From: Neckera pumila | Lineage: Eukaryota; Streptophyta; Bryopsida; Hypnales; Neckeraceae | Reading direction: 5' to 3' | Assembly: GCA_963969595.1 (NCBI GenBank) | Contig: OZ018415.1 | Coordinates: 23,503,782-23,567,781, forward strand | DNA: 64,000 bases | Part shown: positions 12,355 through 24,830 of the stretch, one piece after another | Position numbering within the stretch: the stretch's first letter is position 1 | Layout: every line of letters starts with the position of its first letter | Program-made: the position numbers and the translations under genes | Notes under the pieces: model-generated | Database searches by the model: none | The model's input: only the letters and a program-made list of their open reading frames with translations | Told to the model about the DNA's origin: nothing

Positions 12355-14141
12355 TTAACCCCTAAAGGACCAACATGCATTTTCTGGCTATATAGAAATT
12401 TTGGGCAAATACGTGTGACTAGAAATTTTCATGTTTTAGGCCCAAATTTTAATCGAAGGTGGGAACAAGGAATATCTTTCAAATGCACTAAATTTCATGA
12501 CATTTGGAAATATGAGTCAAAAGTTATGGCCTAATATGGTTTCTTAGAGTTATTTGTATGCGGAAAGCTTTGAATCATTCCATTTTGATCAATTTGTCAA
12601 AAGTTATAAGGAAATTTTTGTTTGCAGGCAGTTATGGATTTTCTACTCTAACCCCTAAAGTCCCAAGGCCATTTTTCTGTCAAAAACCGCTCAAAACTGC
12701 CATTTTTGCTGCGTTCATCCAAGAACACAAAAAAAATCATTCTTTTAGAATCTAACCATAGGATCTTGTACTTCACTTGTTAAAGATCATGCGGTAAAAA
12801 TTTCATAAAGTTTGACTGTATGGATTGGAAGCTATTAGCATTTGAAGTTGGGAAAAGAAGGTTTTCTGAACTGTGGCCTGTAATTTCAGATGACTTTGAC
12901 CGCCATTTGTGGAAATTTTTGCACTATAGGCTTTGAATTTAAATTTTTTTATGTTGAAGATGTGAATTGAGAGTCTAGGAAAAAAATTTCAAAGAAAAAA
13001 CACTTAATCTTCATTCTTTAAAAAATTGTTAAGTAGACGTAGGTCCAAGATTGAAAAAAAAACTAAATCGTTAATAGCTCTTAGATGGGATTGAAATACA
13101 ATAATCCCAACGGTGAGATTGTTTTAGCAAGCAAACACAACATTCTCAAAAAAAAAATTGTGAAAAATTGTGAAAATTGCATTCAGAAATGAATCCTACA
13201 AGTTTTTTTTTTAGGAAGATGCTCTAAGTGCCCGAAAACTACGATTGTCCATAACTTTCTCATAACAAATCCAAATGGAATGAGTCAAAGCTTCAGATTT
13301 AGGCAAAAATATATTCTTTCAGAGAAAAAAAAATAAAAATAAAAAAATTTGACATTTTGCAAAAAAAAATTTGTTGCCTGCCGAGTTCGGTTTGAGGGTT
13401 TTTGTGGTATAACTTTTGCTCCTGGGCACCAATTGGAAACAAATTATATTCCCATGAAGCTTAGCAGTTTTTCTATCTTCACAAAAAGTTTCAAAAAATC
13501 ATGACAAAAATTCAGCCCGTAGGTACTTGCCCAAAATCTGATTTGTCCCCCGAGGGGACAATAGGACTTTAGGGGCTAAAATACACTTTGCAATTCTTTA
13601 TCTTACTTCATTTTCAATATTTTTTGAAAAAAATTAAATCATAGGATTTATTATTTATTACAACCTTGCAACCATTGGGATTGGCATTTTTCCATTTCAT
13701 AATTAAATTCTTAACAATTTAGTTTTTTGAATCATTCTCTACTACCATCTACTTATTATGATTTTCCTATATTTTGAACAATTTCAAATGATCCGAAATT
13801 TTTCAAGCATGTGACCAATTTGTCTAGGAAAGAGAATCCAAAGAAGCACCACCATTTTGGAAATTTTTTCATAGAAAAGTGAGGTTGTGAAGTACAGTTG
13901 CCCTATTTTCCACAAGGCCAAAAAAATGACTTCTATAAATTTGAGTGCTTATATCTTGCAATTTAAGAGGTGGAAACTTTTGATATTATTGCCACATGTT
14001 CTTAAGTCAACATACTGCAAGATCCTATGGTTACATGTGTCACAAAAAGTCAAAGAGAAGTAATATGGTACTTGTTCTACAAATTGCAGTTTTTGAGCGT
14101 TTTCACTGATGAAATCATAGTCATGGAACTTTAGGAGTTAG
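12355..14141 (+). mobile_element. TTAA-flanked element, family B, copy B2, split by A4
   Basis: Begins TTAACCCCTAAAGGACC at 12355 and ends CTTTAGGAGTTAG at 14141. Removing the inserted unit at 12649-13579 restores a collinear family B element of about 860 bases; the break falls in CTACTCTAA, which in B1 and B4 reads CTACTCTAAAAAAAACTTT without interruption. The right tetranucleotide has drifted to TTAG. Older than B1 and B4 judging by the number of differences. Confidence 0.7.
12649..13579 (-). mobile_element. TTAA-type element, family A, copy A4, inserted in B2 at CTAA
   Basis: A 931-base unit running CTAACCCCTAAAGTCCC to GGACTTTAGGGGCTAA, inner end first. CTAA stands on both sides, and the uninterrupted family B copies show a single CTAA at this point, so this is a genuine 4-bp target duplication. 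CTAA is also the best known off-consensus site of piggyBac transposase. No coding capacity. Confidence 0.75.
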
Positions 14142-14748
14142 TTAGGTTTGTTTGTTTGTTTGTTTGTTTGTTTGTTCCATTGAGATCTCCCGGACCGTGC
14201 GTCCTCCAACCGCGTTCTTAGTACCGTCACAAAGCCCTCGACAAGGAGGGATGTAGTGGCTTTGTTTCATGGCATTCTGATCTACGATTTGAATCCATAC
14301 CTTAAGTTAGATTGTTTTGTTTTGTTTGTTTGTTACCTTGAGATTTCCCAGACTGTGTGTCCCTTGGCAGCGTGCTTGAAACCATTAGGAAGCCCTCAGC
14401 GAGGAGGGGTGCACGAGCTTTGTTTCATGGCGTTTGGACCTACGGTGTGAAAGTTATTAAATTTTAAAGTTTTTTATATGCATCAAAAAATTAGAAAATT
14501 ACATTTCCTTTTGTTTTGGCTGTGGCAACGGCACACGGCACACTAGTGGTATTGAATTTTAAAGTTGTTCAGTATATGCATCCGAAAATTAGAAAATTCT
14601 TTTTCCTTTGTTTTGGCTGTGGCAACGGCACACGGCACACTAGTGGTATTGAATTTTAAAGTTGTTCAGTATATGCATCCAAAAATTAGAAAATTCTTTT
14701 TCCTTTTGTTTTGGCTGTGGCAGTGGTACAGGGCACACTAGTCTTAAG
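14142..14748 (-). repeat. Family I repeat, inverted, with ~93-bp tandem repeat
   Basis: Starts with a (TTTG)n run at 14148-14176, followed by GAGATCTCCCGGACC and the reverse complement of the family I unit. From about 14455 to 14745 there are three tandem copies of roughly 93 bases, each with ATTGAATTTTAAAGTTGTTC (first copy variant), ATTAGAAAATT and TTTTGGCTGTGGCA-GGCACACTAGT. The last two copies are almost identical, so the duplication is recent. Confidence 0.65.
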
Positions 14749-15640
14749 CGGTAACGGATGGATCAATCGATCATGATAAGAAAGGAAAAGAAGAAGAAGC
14801 TGATATTTCTAAAATCTGCCCCTACCCCGCTGTGTACGGGCCCTGCACTTTTCAAACTCGAAACTTCAGTTGCACTGCTGGAACATAGTGGCCCAAATAG
14901 GCCACACTGCACAACTAGGACGCTTACCTTTGTGGCACATGCTGTCGGACATTGGACGAAGCAGATTCTCCAGTTCAACTCCGTAAGTTATTTCTTTTGC
15001 AGCAGCAGTGAGTAAGTTAGTTGCTAAGCCTGCCGTGTCAGTCCGGCACCAGAAGAAATCATGAAAACAGGCAGAGTCCAACTTTTCATCGAAGCAGGCA
15101 TCGCACTACTGACACGTTCCAGTAGTAGCAACCGCTACTACAGCACGGCGGGCACCTGACCCAAACTGTGAAAATCTCCAGCCCATGCTCCGTTTCAAAA
15201 CTGAAGCTTAACTTACCAATCGCACCCACGGACGCCCGCGACGGACCTCAAATTCAGTTGCATATCCACACCTTGACACGTAATGGGAAAGGGCGTATCA
15301 CAGTCACCCAACGCACCCCAGGCACGCCGCTACAGTAGTTTCGACGGCTCGATCCAATCACACCTCATCACATGCCAGTCAGTTGCAGCATGCAGCAAAA
15401 GCTTAAAAAGAAAAGAAAACCAATCAATTCGGCAAACGAGGATTAGTAACGAAAATGCTGGATTCAGTTGAGAGGGATGAAAGTGGAGTGACGAGACATG
15501 CAGCAATGACGACTTTTCTTAACACGAATCTGGTAAACAGACGGACCCGATCAGTGCAAGAGTAAGAAGAACGGAACCCCGAGGTTATTAATTAGACAGT
15601 TATCCGAATATTTTCCCCCGAGATCAAGGCAAAACCCAAA
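14749..15640 (+). other. Upstream region of the STP gene
   Basis: Composition changes here from AT-rich repeat to roughly balanced, CpG-containing unique sequence that continues into the gene. No frame with recognisable protein content. It is the probable distal promoter of the hexose transporter. Confidence 0.4.
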
Positions 15641-15669
15641 CCGAACCCGAGCTGCGCTTGGCTTTGGCA

Positions 15670-15710
15670 TTTGGCTTTATAAGGCTCATGACCCCCTGTG
15701 AGAGCTCCTG
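15670..15710 (+). promoter_or_regulatory. Probable core promoter (TATA-like) of the STP gene
   Basis: CTTTATAAGG at 15675-15684 is a reasonable TATA element in GC-rich surroundings. A start about 30 bases downstream would give a leader of about 330 bases containing no ATG before the proposed start at 16047, although several ATGs occur farther upstream; that absence supports both the promoter position and the start codon. The leader also carries a (GCGA)n run at about 15943-15960. Confidence 0.4.
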
Positions 15711-16046
15711 ACAAAGCTGCACGCTTGCAGCGTCTCGCCCTGCAGGCTCCCCTCGATCGATCGCGGGCTCGTGCTGCTGAGTGAGCAACTCGCAGTCGGG
15801 ACTGAGGGACCATTGCTGGTGCCATCTCTCCGACTAAGTTAGCTAGCTTAGCTGCAGTTGGGTTTCGTCTTCTCATCACGTTACTTAATTTCGATTCGCC
15901 CCTGAAGAATTTGTCATTTGGCACGTACTGCCGCGCGCTGGAGCGAGCGAGCGAGCGAGCTAGTTTGGTTTGTTTAATTTGGGTGGCGAGGTGAGAAGGA
16001 AGCGAAGGTCGGGGGCGAGGCAAGGCGCGCAAGGCAGGGGGGCACA

Positions 16047-18624
16047 ATGGCGGGAGGAGGGGTGGTGACGGCGGGGGAGATTAAGCACTACCCCGGGCGC
16101 ACGACGTTCTTCGTGTGCATGGTTTGTGTGGTGGCTGCATCGGGGGGGCTTATGTTTGGTTACGATGTCGGAATTTCAGGTATCTATCGCGCTAGCTAGC
16201 TAGCTCTTGCTTCAGTCTCAGCTAGCGAGCTCTTTGATTTTGTTTTGGTTCCGGAGTTTTAAAAGATGAATTTCGTCATTAATGGTCGTCGCTTGAAATC
16301 GAGATGTATATATGATTCTGATACATATCCCAGTTATGGCTCGCTACGTCGCTGCAACTGGACCGGAGGAGCGAGCTGCAGTTCGTTACGTGCAGTAGCG
16401 AGGAGAGGATTTGGTGCTGTATGCAATTGAGGAATTTCGTGGAAAGTTTCTGGCTATGTCGAGAGGGAGTGCATGGTGAAATTGTTGGGTTGGGTTGGGT
16501 TGGGTGAGTTGCGGGGATTGATTAACATGGACATGGGCGTGGGTGCAGGTGGCGTGACGTCCATGGACGAGTTTCTTCGGAAGTTTTTCCCGAAAGTGTT
16601 GCGGCACAAGCTCCAGTCGAATGACGGCGGCAACGCGTACTGCAAGTATGACGACCAGAAGCTGCAAGCGTTCACGTCGTCGCTCTACATCTCGGCGCTG
16701 GTTTCCACGTTCTTCTCGTCGTACACTACGCGCCACTGGGGCCGCAAGGCCACGATGCTAATTGCCGGCTTCGCCTTCTGCCTGGGCGTGATTTTAACGT
16801 CCGCCGCGCAGGAGATCGCGATGCTCATCATCGGGCGGGTGAGCCTGGGCTGGGGCGTGGGCTTCGCCAATCAGGCCGTGCCGCTGTACCTGTCCGAGAT
16901 GGCGCCGTCCAAGTGGCGAGGAGCGCTCAACATCCTGTTCCAGCTCGCGGTCACCATCGGCATCCTGTTTGCCAACCTGGTGAACTACGGCACCGAGAAG
17001 ATGGCGCACAATGGCTGGCGCGTCTCCCTGGGCATCGCTGGCCTGCCCGCGCTCTTCATCACTCTGGGCGGCATCTTGCTGCCTGACACGCCCAACTCGC
17101 TGGTGCAGCGCGGCAAGCTGGAGGAAGGGCGCCGGGTGTTGCAGAAGATCCGCGGCATTGAGAACGTGGACACGGAGTTTGGCGACATCCTCATCGCCTG
17201 CAACGAAGCGGCGCAGGTCAAGGACCCGTTCCGCAACATCCTCCGACGCCGCAGTCGCCCGCAGCTCATCATCAGCGCAATCATGCAGCTTTTCCAGCAG
17301 TTCACCGGCATCAACGCCATCATGTTTTACGCTCCCGTCCTGTTCCAAACGCTGGGCTTCCAGAGCTCGGCGTCGCTCTACTCCGCGGTCATCGTCGGCG
17401 CCGTCAATGTGCTTGCCACCGTCCTGGCCATCTTGGTGGTGGATCGCGTCGGGCGCCGCGCGCTTCTCCTGGAGGCTTGTGTCCAGATGTTCATTGCTCA
17501 GGTACGCATGTCCATGCACAACATATATACATGGCCGTCCGTCCAACCGTCCGTCCGGTACTAGCTCTTCCAATATGTATCCTGTCTATCCTGCTGTTCT
17601 GATCGGATGATTATCTCTCGACTACTCACTCACTAGTGTCTGCACGAGGCCTAGCTAGCTAGCAAGCAGAATATCATGATGGAGTACGTCTTTGCTAATT
17701 CTTCCGGTGTCTTTCTTTTCTGGATTCCAAGGAAAGTGCATGTTAAACGAAAGGAAACACAGTACATGTATGCATTAATTTGTAGTACGGTTGCAAGCGA
17801 GGGAGGATTAGAGTTCAATTAAGGACGAGTTAGGTATCGAGGTACCTATGTTTAGGAAGCTAAGGAAGCCCAAAATCTTAACATACATGTTCTAGCTGTC
17901 TCTCTCAGGAGTTACGGGGTCTCGCCATGGATATGTACATACACAGGGCTAGCTAGCTAGCTGTGTCTCGCCGCACGCGTGAAGAAGAAGTGCGTTAGTT
18001 AAATGTATGTATTTATTCAATGTGTCGTCCGATCCGATCCGCACGTCGCGGTGTTGATGAATTGAATGGGGTGCATGTGTATATGTAAATAAATTAAAAT
18101 GTGGTGTGGTGTGGCGTGGCGCGCGTGTGCAGGTGGCGGTGGCCATCATTCTGGCGAAAGGGTTGCACGGGACCGAAATAAAGTCCTACCTGGGCTGGAT
18201 CGCGGTAGCGTTGATTTGCGTGTACGTATCGTCGTTCGCGTGGTCGTGGGGGCCGCTGGGGTGGCTGATTCCCAGCGAGATTTTCCCGCTGGAGACGCGT
18301 TCGGCGGGGCAGGCCATCACGGTGTCCTCCAACATGCTGTTCACGTTCCTCATCGCGCAGGTGTTCCTGTCCATGCTGTGTACCTTCAAGTGGGGCATCT
18401 TCCTCTTCTTCGCGGCCTGGGTAGTGATCATGTTCTTCTTCACCTACTTCTTCATCCCAGAGACCAAGGGCATCCCCATCGAAGAAATGGATCTGGTGTG
18501 GACCAAGCATTGGTTCTGGAAGCGCTATGTGCCATACCCGGAAACTCTGGCTAAAGGCGGTGTGCCCATGGGCGACCTCAAAGCCAGCAAGTTGGAAAAC
18601 GGCGCTAATGGACAAAAGCTCTGA
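16047..18624 (+). CDS. STP: Sugar transport protein, hexose/H+ symporter (STP family, MFS)
   Basis: Coding exons 16047-16179, 16549-17501 and 18133-18624 join in phase (phase 1, then 0) to 525 residues, the usual STP length. Known role of the family: import of monosaccharides with protons across the plasma membrane by a 12-helix carrier. Visible motifs: [14 protein letters not shown] at 33-46 with Asp40, and Arg141 in IIGRVSLG, matching the proton-coupling Asp/Arg pair described in AtSTP10; WGRKAT at 108-113; [14 protein letters not shown] at 156-169; [14 protein letters not shown] at 294-307 for sugar binding; DRVGRR at 343-348; [17 protein letters not shown] at 402-418; PETKG at 471-475. 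Cys76 in the extracellular lid and Cys445 match the lid disulfide of STPs. The first intron splits the Gly45 codon; introns are 369 and 631 bases. Start context ACAATGG. Exons are much richer in GC, especially at third positions, than the flanking DNA. Which STP paralogue it is cannot be told. Confidence 0.95.
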
Positions 18625-20430
18625 TCGATTCATCCATCCATCATCCAACACATGATAATTAGATAGTTTTCCCTACACGCACAACAATGGAAGCTAATTA
18701 AGGAAGCTGGTCGATCGATTTAATTAACTTCGATCCTGGTTGATAGATAGATGCCATATATAACGTAACGTCTAGCTGAAAGAATTCAAGCTAATCACAT
18801 CATTCGGCATGTAGCAGTTTTGTCAACCAGGAGCTAGTCAGCGTTCAAGCACCGTTTTCATGTATAGTAAGACGAAATAGGAATTTTAGAACCGGATCGA
18901 CTCAGTGCTGGAAAGATCACGAGGAGAGGTTGAAGTTATCGCAGTAATGGAATGTAACTTATTAGCCATGTGTTGCTAGTTTTGCTTTCTTTTTGTATTT
19001 TTTGTTTTTCTGTCCATCGCAAAGCAGCAACTTAACGCTTTCAAAAGGGATTTTAGACTTGTTGCACAAAATGAGTGCCGGTTCTGCAAATGTAACTCAA
19101 TTGAGAGTTGTACCACATAATTACGACACCACATTTTTGCAATGAAAACAGATAGTCGAGTTTCACAATTGTGCAGCCTATAATCTTGTGACCTGAAATT
19201 GAGTGTAACCGTGTCTTTGGCTAACATTTACTCCGTATATAATTATATCATGTTCTCATGAAGTGACTCGGTCTTGTCAATCCTTCGAAAGGGCAGGTAG
19301 TTGTTGAATTTGAGTGACACTGGTGAGAACGACTTATGCTGTTGTAATTTGCGCACTGAACTCGATCCTCTCCTGGCTTGGGCTCGGAGTTGGCGCTTCC
19401 AAGTTTCAGCTCAACAGACGGGAATATCAGAGAGCTATTGAAAATGAAGGTGGCTAGTGAGGTCTGAAAATATGAAGGTATGTTCTCTAATGACTCGCTA
19501 CTTTGCGGACAATGGACTACTACATGCTCTCACTAGTGTTCACAAATTGCCATGTGAAAGTTGTCCACTTACACAGTATGATAGATTCTAAGGGATACAT
19601 AAAAAATACGCAATCACACATGCATTATGAAATCACTAGATAGGGATGAGTATGCATCTAAAAATGTTCAAATTAGCATTTGTGTATGGTTACTAATTTT
19701 TAAATTGTACTTTTAAATGTTGGATCATTTTGACAATTGAAAGAATCTTCCAACGCTTATAAGTATGGATTTTTTGGACTATCTGAATTAAATATGAATT
19801 TTCAAAGTACTAATTTTTGGTGTGCGCAAAAGTGATCCTAAACTGTAAACCCATAAGTCCGTTATCTGAAACATGGACGCAATGTAAAACGCCCGTTAGT
19901 TGTCAAGGGGTGCATTTTTCATCCTGGTTCTTATTCTAATTGAGTATTACTTGAACATTGTAGATCCCCTACGGTATTGTTTACAAATATTTTGTCTACT
20001 TTACATTGGAGATCGGCATCTTTTGGGTTCTACTTGCTTGAATTTCACTATGACAATTCTATGTGGAATTGCTTTGAACTAGGAATGTCTTTTCAATTGT
20101 TGAAAGGTTTTTAATAAACTTTCTATTATGCCACTACAATGAAAGTTTCTTGAAGCTCAAGGGGTCAAGTTTAGCTTGGAGGCTTCAAGGACATATGAAG
20201 TTTCTTCAAAACTTTTCAACGTTACTTTCAAAGAACTTAGGGAATTAGGCAACATAAGCGAGGTTGGTGAAATTTTAGGAATTGTTTTTTTTACTTTCAT
20301 TTACAATCCAATGAATGGGATGCACTTTCAATGACTTCTTGGCAATGATTGGGAAGAGTCAAAAAGTAATTATTCCTAAGTGGAACTTTTGTCTCTAGTA
20401 CTTTGTCACTCTATATACATAGTCGGGATT
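18625..20430. other. 3' flank of STP and gene-poor DNA
   Basis: The first few hundred bases are probably the 3' untranslated region of the transporter (GC falls gradually after the stop). Beyond about 19.3 kb the DNA is AT-rich without supported frames or clear repeats. Confidence 0.4.
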
Positions 20431-20889
20431 TTAACCCACTAATGCCGCCGGCGCCATTCTGTGGCATCAGAATGACGATATTGTGAGTTGTTTTTTCAAA
20501 AAATCCTAATATTGAATATTTTATTGCAATTTCAACTTTGGATGTATTTTCAGTGTCTAATATTTTCTAACTACAGAATGACACAAAAAATTGAGTTTAT
20601 ATCATGATGTTTGTTACCATAATATACACATGGTGAAATTTTCAGATTTTTTGAAATACTTTTTTATTTGATATGATTTTTCTTCACTTTTTCTTCAAAA
20701 ATTCTCAAAAAAATATTTTTTTCACAAAAAAATCTAAAAAAGTTATAGAGTATAGAAGAGATGTAGTTCCATCTCTGAAAAATAAATATAAAATTTTTCA
20801 TTTATATCTAGTTGCAAAATGGTAGAAAATTGAGTGATAGGTGGTGAGGCTTGAAATCAATGGTCATGGATCCATCCTTTACGGGTTAA
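20431..20889 (+). mobile_element. TTAA-flanked MITE, family K (459 bp)
   Basis: Left end TTAACCCACTAATGCCG; right end, read on the other strand, TTAACCCGTAAAGGATGG. Both ends keep TTAA-CCC, and the right end keeps AAAGGA as in families A-D. The interior is AT-rich and non-coding. A single copy in the window, so the assignment rests on the ends alone. Confidence 0.45.
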
Positions 20890-21014
20890 TCTTTAAAAGA
20901 TGATACAAGTTTAGAAAATAGATGATACAATATTCTTTGGAAACTTTCAAAGAAATGGTGCCAAATAACAGATTAACAATACAAAAAGTATTACAGTGCT
21001 ATAATGACAAGCAA

Positions 21015-22365
21015 AATTAAGTGTAGATTGAAACTTTTTCATTCAAACAAGCATACTATAAGCATCAATGGGCAAAGTCCAAAAGTAGATATGCGAAAAA
21101 CTGTAGTATACAGCATATAATACATTACAATAGAAGTTTGATGAAAAAATAAATTGTGATTTGAAAGAAAATTAATTTCAAAGTTAGCCATGCCAAAAAC
21201 TTGTTTTTGTGTGCCATAATTTGGAATTGCTCTATATACTGTTAATTTTTTCTTAGAACTTTGAAAAAATAGTTTGTCCTTGGCATGTTGGTATACATCA
21301 TTTCAGATTGTTGTACACTAAAATTGAAAGAAGTTGACCTTTATAAAATCTAAAATACTCACAATTTGACAAAGATACAAATAATGTTGGTTTTCACGAT
21401 ATTTGAATATTTTTTAAAAATTGAAAGCATGAAATTGCATTGGCCATTGTAGAGAGTGTATAGATTGCAATATGAGCCATTGTTACATCTTAATGGACTT
21501 GCATTTGAAATATAATTAAATAGGATAATGAATTCACTTTATATATTAGAGTCATATCAGCATTTTTAGGTCCAAATTTTTTGTACAAAGATTAGAGTTT
21601 ATAATGCAAATAATTTATTCAACCAATTGAATAACTTATTTTTGTCAATTTCTACTATTTAAAAAACTATCAATTTTAGGAAAGTTAATGTAATTTCTGG
21701 CGGTTTTGAACTTTATGATAATATTAAAAATGATAAATTAATTTTGGCAATTGGTTGAATGAATCATGGGCATAATAAATTATAGTCTTTGAACATAAAC
21801 TCTAGACCTAAAAATGTATAATACAACTCTAATATATAAATCAAACTCATTATCCTATTCAACAATATTTCAAATGCAAGTCCATTAAGATGTAACAATG
21901 GCTCATGTTGCAATCTATATTTTCTCTACAACGGCCAATGCAATTTTATGCTTTCAATTTCCAAAAAATATTCAAACATTATGAAAACCAACATTATTTG
22001 TATCTTTGTCAAATTGTAAGTATTTTGACTTCTATAAATGTCAACTTCCTTCAATTTTAGTGTATAACAATTTGAAATGATGTATACCAACATGCTAAGG
22101 CACAAAATGATTTTAAGAGTTAAATTTTTTTTTTGACAAAATATAAAGTATTTCCAAATTATAATGCACAAAACCAAGTTTTAGACATACATGACTATTT
22201 TTGAAATTACTTTTATTTCTAATCACAATTTATTTCTTCTTCAAACTTCCATAGTAATGTGTTATATGTCGCATACAACTTTCATATAACTACTTTGGGA
22301 CTTTGCCAATTGATGCTTATGGTATGTTTGCTTGGATGAATAAATTTTGAATCTATACTCAATTT
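21015..22365. repeat. Long foldback element, ~650-bp arms
   Basis: The sequence from about 21015 mirrors that ending about 22365, centred near 21690. Matching pairs include AAGCATCAATGGGCAAAGTC (21072) with GACTTTGCCAATTGATGCTT (22300), TTGGTATACATCATTTCA with TGAAATGATGTATACCAA, and ATTGTTACATCTTAATGGAC with GTCCATTAAGATGTAACAAT. By eye the arms agree over most of their length with scattered changes and small gaps. No frame of interest. It may be a foldback transposon or an inverted duplication, and would form a long double-stranded RNA if transcribed. Confidence 0.75.
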
Positions 22366-22583
22366 TGTTTCACTGTAGGATGAAAAATAAGAAAATCATT
22401 GAAGAACTTTTTCATGGCATAATCATCTTTTTTAGCATGGAATGTCATCCAAAGGTAGAAAACAAGAATTGACTATTTTGATTTCTATTTACAATCCTAT
22501 AACAAGAGAGCTCTTCAACAACTTCCTAGCTGGTGAGTTTGTAACTAGTGAATAAAAGATTGGAAGATTGTCATGTTAATCCC

Positions 22584-22812
22584 TTAATCCTTAAAGGATG
22601 AAACAGTGACCCTGGAAATCATCCATTTTCATTATTGTGTGACATCATCTACATTAAAAAATCCAAAAGTATTTATTGGTAGTCAAGCTACAATAGAAGA
22701 TCCCCCCTTTTCAGAACAAATTCCAAGGATGAATGATTGCATTTCTTGTCCTATACAATTGTTTCTCTGTCACATTGGCCACACAATGGCCTCCTCGTCG
22801 TTTAAGGGTTAA
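22584..22812 (+). mobile_element. TTAA-flanked MITE, family D, copy D2 (229 bp)
   Basis: TTAATCCTTAAAGGATG at the left and GTTTAAGGGTTAA at the right, with an interior collinear with D1. Non-coding. Confidence 0.6.
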
Positions 22813-23398
22813 GAACCAAGGGTAGTTAAAGTTTCCAAAAATTATGAAGATGTATTACAAAATGCAATAAATGGTGACATTTTAACATAATTTGTAAATT
22901 ATAAATAGAATATGATTCAAAGATCATATCTGTATGGTTGGACTTATCAATATGTTAACTAATAATTTTCAATGAAATTGGATCTAAAATTAATATTTCC
23001 TTCTAAAATTAATTATAGATCAAATATGTATAATTTTGACAAAGACATTTTTCTTTAAATTCAACATAATAAGTTCTAATTTTGATGATTTTTCAAGATT
23101 ATTGCTTTATCAAATTATTCAACTTGGTTTTGATGGTTCAATTTTTAAATTAGAAAAGTTAATTCTTGAATCCCGCGGGCCCAAAAATCAATCATATTTT
23201 GGTGGCTCAATCCAATCTAGCCACCCTTTCATCGTCAAATAGAAATAATATGGAAGCTTCAATCTTATATATTGTATTCTCAAATAGAAAAATTGAAAAA
23301 AATGCAAATATGATAACTGTATGAGAGAGAGCGAGAGAGCCATATGTATTACAAATGTGATGGGGCTTTGGAACCACTTTTTTACTCTTCTAAGAAAC

Positions 23399-23709
23399 CA
23401 TTAGAGGATTTTTGGGCCTCCGAAAGATTGTTTCAAGGCTGTTCCTTTTGTTGGAAATCAGCGCCCTGCTATCAAAATATAATAATAATAAAAAAATACT
23501 AAAAAAAAATTAAAATTAAAAAATATATATATTAAAATTTTATTAAAATATTTAGAAATTATTAAAAACAATTCAAAAAGAATATTAAAAAAATCAATTA
23601 TTTAATAATATCTAACGTGGCAATCTCTTGGCCATGTCAAGTTGGAATTCCCAGAGTTCCCACAGTCCGGGAACTTGCAGTCTTCCGGGGGCCCAAAAAT
23701 CCTCTAATG
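23399..23709. mobile_element. MITE family F, copy F1 (ends CATTAGAGGATTTTTGGGCC)
   Basis: CATTAGAGGATTTTTGGGCC at the left and its near-exact inverse ending CCTCTAATG at the right. Inside is an extremely AT-rich core of poly-A/T stretches. The subterminal order (GGGCCTCCGAAAGA, ATTGTTTCAAGG-TGTT at left; GAACTTGCAGTCTTCC at right) recurs at 54681-54965 and, more loosely, at 58644-58900. Confidence 0.65.
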
Positions 23710-24150
23710 CTTTGTCCCACATTTCATGGCATTAGCTTTGTCAATTGTCATCTTGCTTAGCTGAATGCTCTTGCCGTTTTTCTACAAGATAATCCAAGGT
23801 TCCACACACTAAGATGCTCAGATGATACATAGGCTTACCCCTTCCATATATTTCTCACTTCTAAAGAATTTGATGCCCAATACAATATTTGAGACTACAA
23901 ATGTATAATTAAAAGCCATGTCAATTTAAACGCTTCAATTCGGACAATGGATAATATAAATGTGTTAAGTCATGTCATGTTGGCCTTTTCTTGTACATAT
24001 GCCATGTCATATTCAAAAGTTTGATGTGGAGCTAGAATGATGTGGCAATATATGGTGTTTGTTATAGAAAAGTTTTGTAATGTACATTAATGAAAGATTT
24101 TCAAATGTATAATACTGATAACTTCAAAACTTGCACTTCACAAGTCAAAT

Positions 24151-24810
24151 TTAATCCCTAAAGGTTTTTGACTATGTTTTCACCAAAACTGCTCCAAAAT
24201 TGCCATTTCTAGTATAGGTACCAAATTTTTGAAAAAAAACATTTTCAAACATATGTATTTGTTGGATCTTTTTAGTATGATGGTTTGAGAAGATGTGGAA
24301 AAAATTTCAGAAATTTCTGCCAAGTAAATTGCAAGATATTAGCATTTGAAGTGACAAAAATCCTTTTATTGGCCATGCCAAAAATTGGGTAGCTGCACTT
24401 CACAAGGTCACATTTGTATGAAAAATGTCCAAAATGGTTGTACGTCTTTGGATTCATCTTTCAAGGCATGTTGTCTACATTCTTAAAAAATTTCAGATCA
24501 TTTAAATTTGTACAACATATAGGAAAAAAATAGTAAGTAGAAAGAAGTAGAGAATGATCCAAAATATTAAATTGTTAAGAATTTAGTTATGGAATTGAAA
24601 AATGCCAATCCCAATGGTTGAAATATTTTATAAAACAATCTACATCCAATATTTTTATTTTTTTTCAAAAATGTTGAAAATTGAGTTAAATAAAGGACTT
24701 CAAAGTTTATTTTAAAGTAGAGATTTTATAACTACCTGCAAACTACCTACAACTAGAATTCCTCATAAGTTTCATCTCATTAATCAAAATGGAATGATTC
24801 AGAGCTTTTC
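24151..24810 (-). mobile_element. Truncated family B element in reverse orientation (B3)
   Basis: Opens TTAATCCCTAAAGG, followed by the reverse of the family B right half (CACCAAAACTGCTCCAAAATTGCCA, GCTGCACTTCACAAGG, CAATCCCAATGGTTG, CGTTTGTAGTTAT-like blocks). It breaks off near 24810, before the outer TTAA, where a family I repeat begins. Confidence 0.55.
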
Positions 24811-24830
24811 ACATCCATGCCTTAAGTTTG

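Noticed and set aside
16794..17573. A 259-codon minus-strand frame across the large STP exon
   Set aside because: It is the antisense shadow of a GC-rich exon; the plus strand encodes a complete, motif-rich transporter with matching splice sites.
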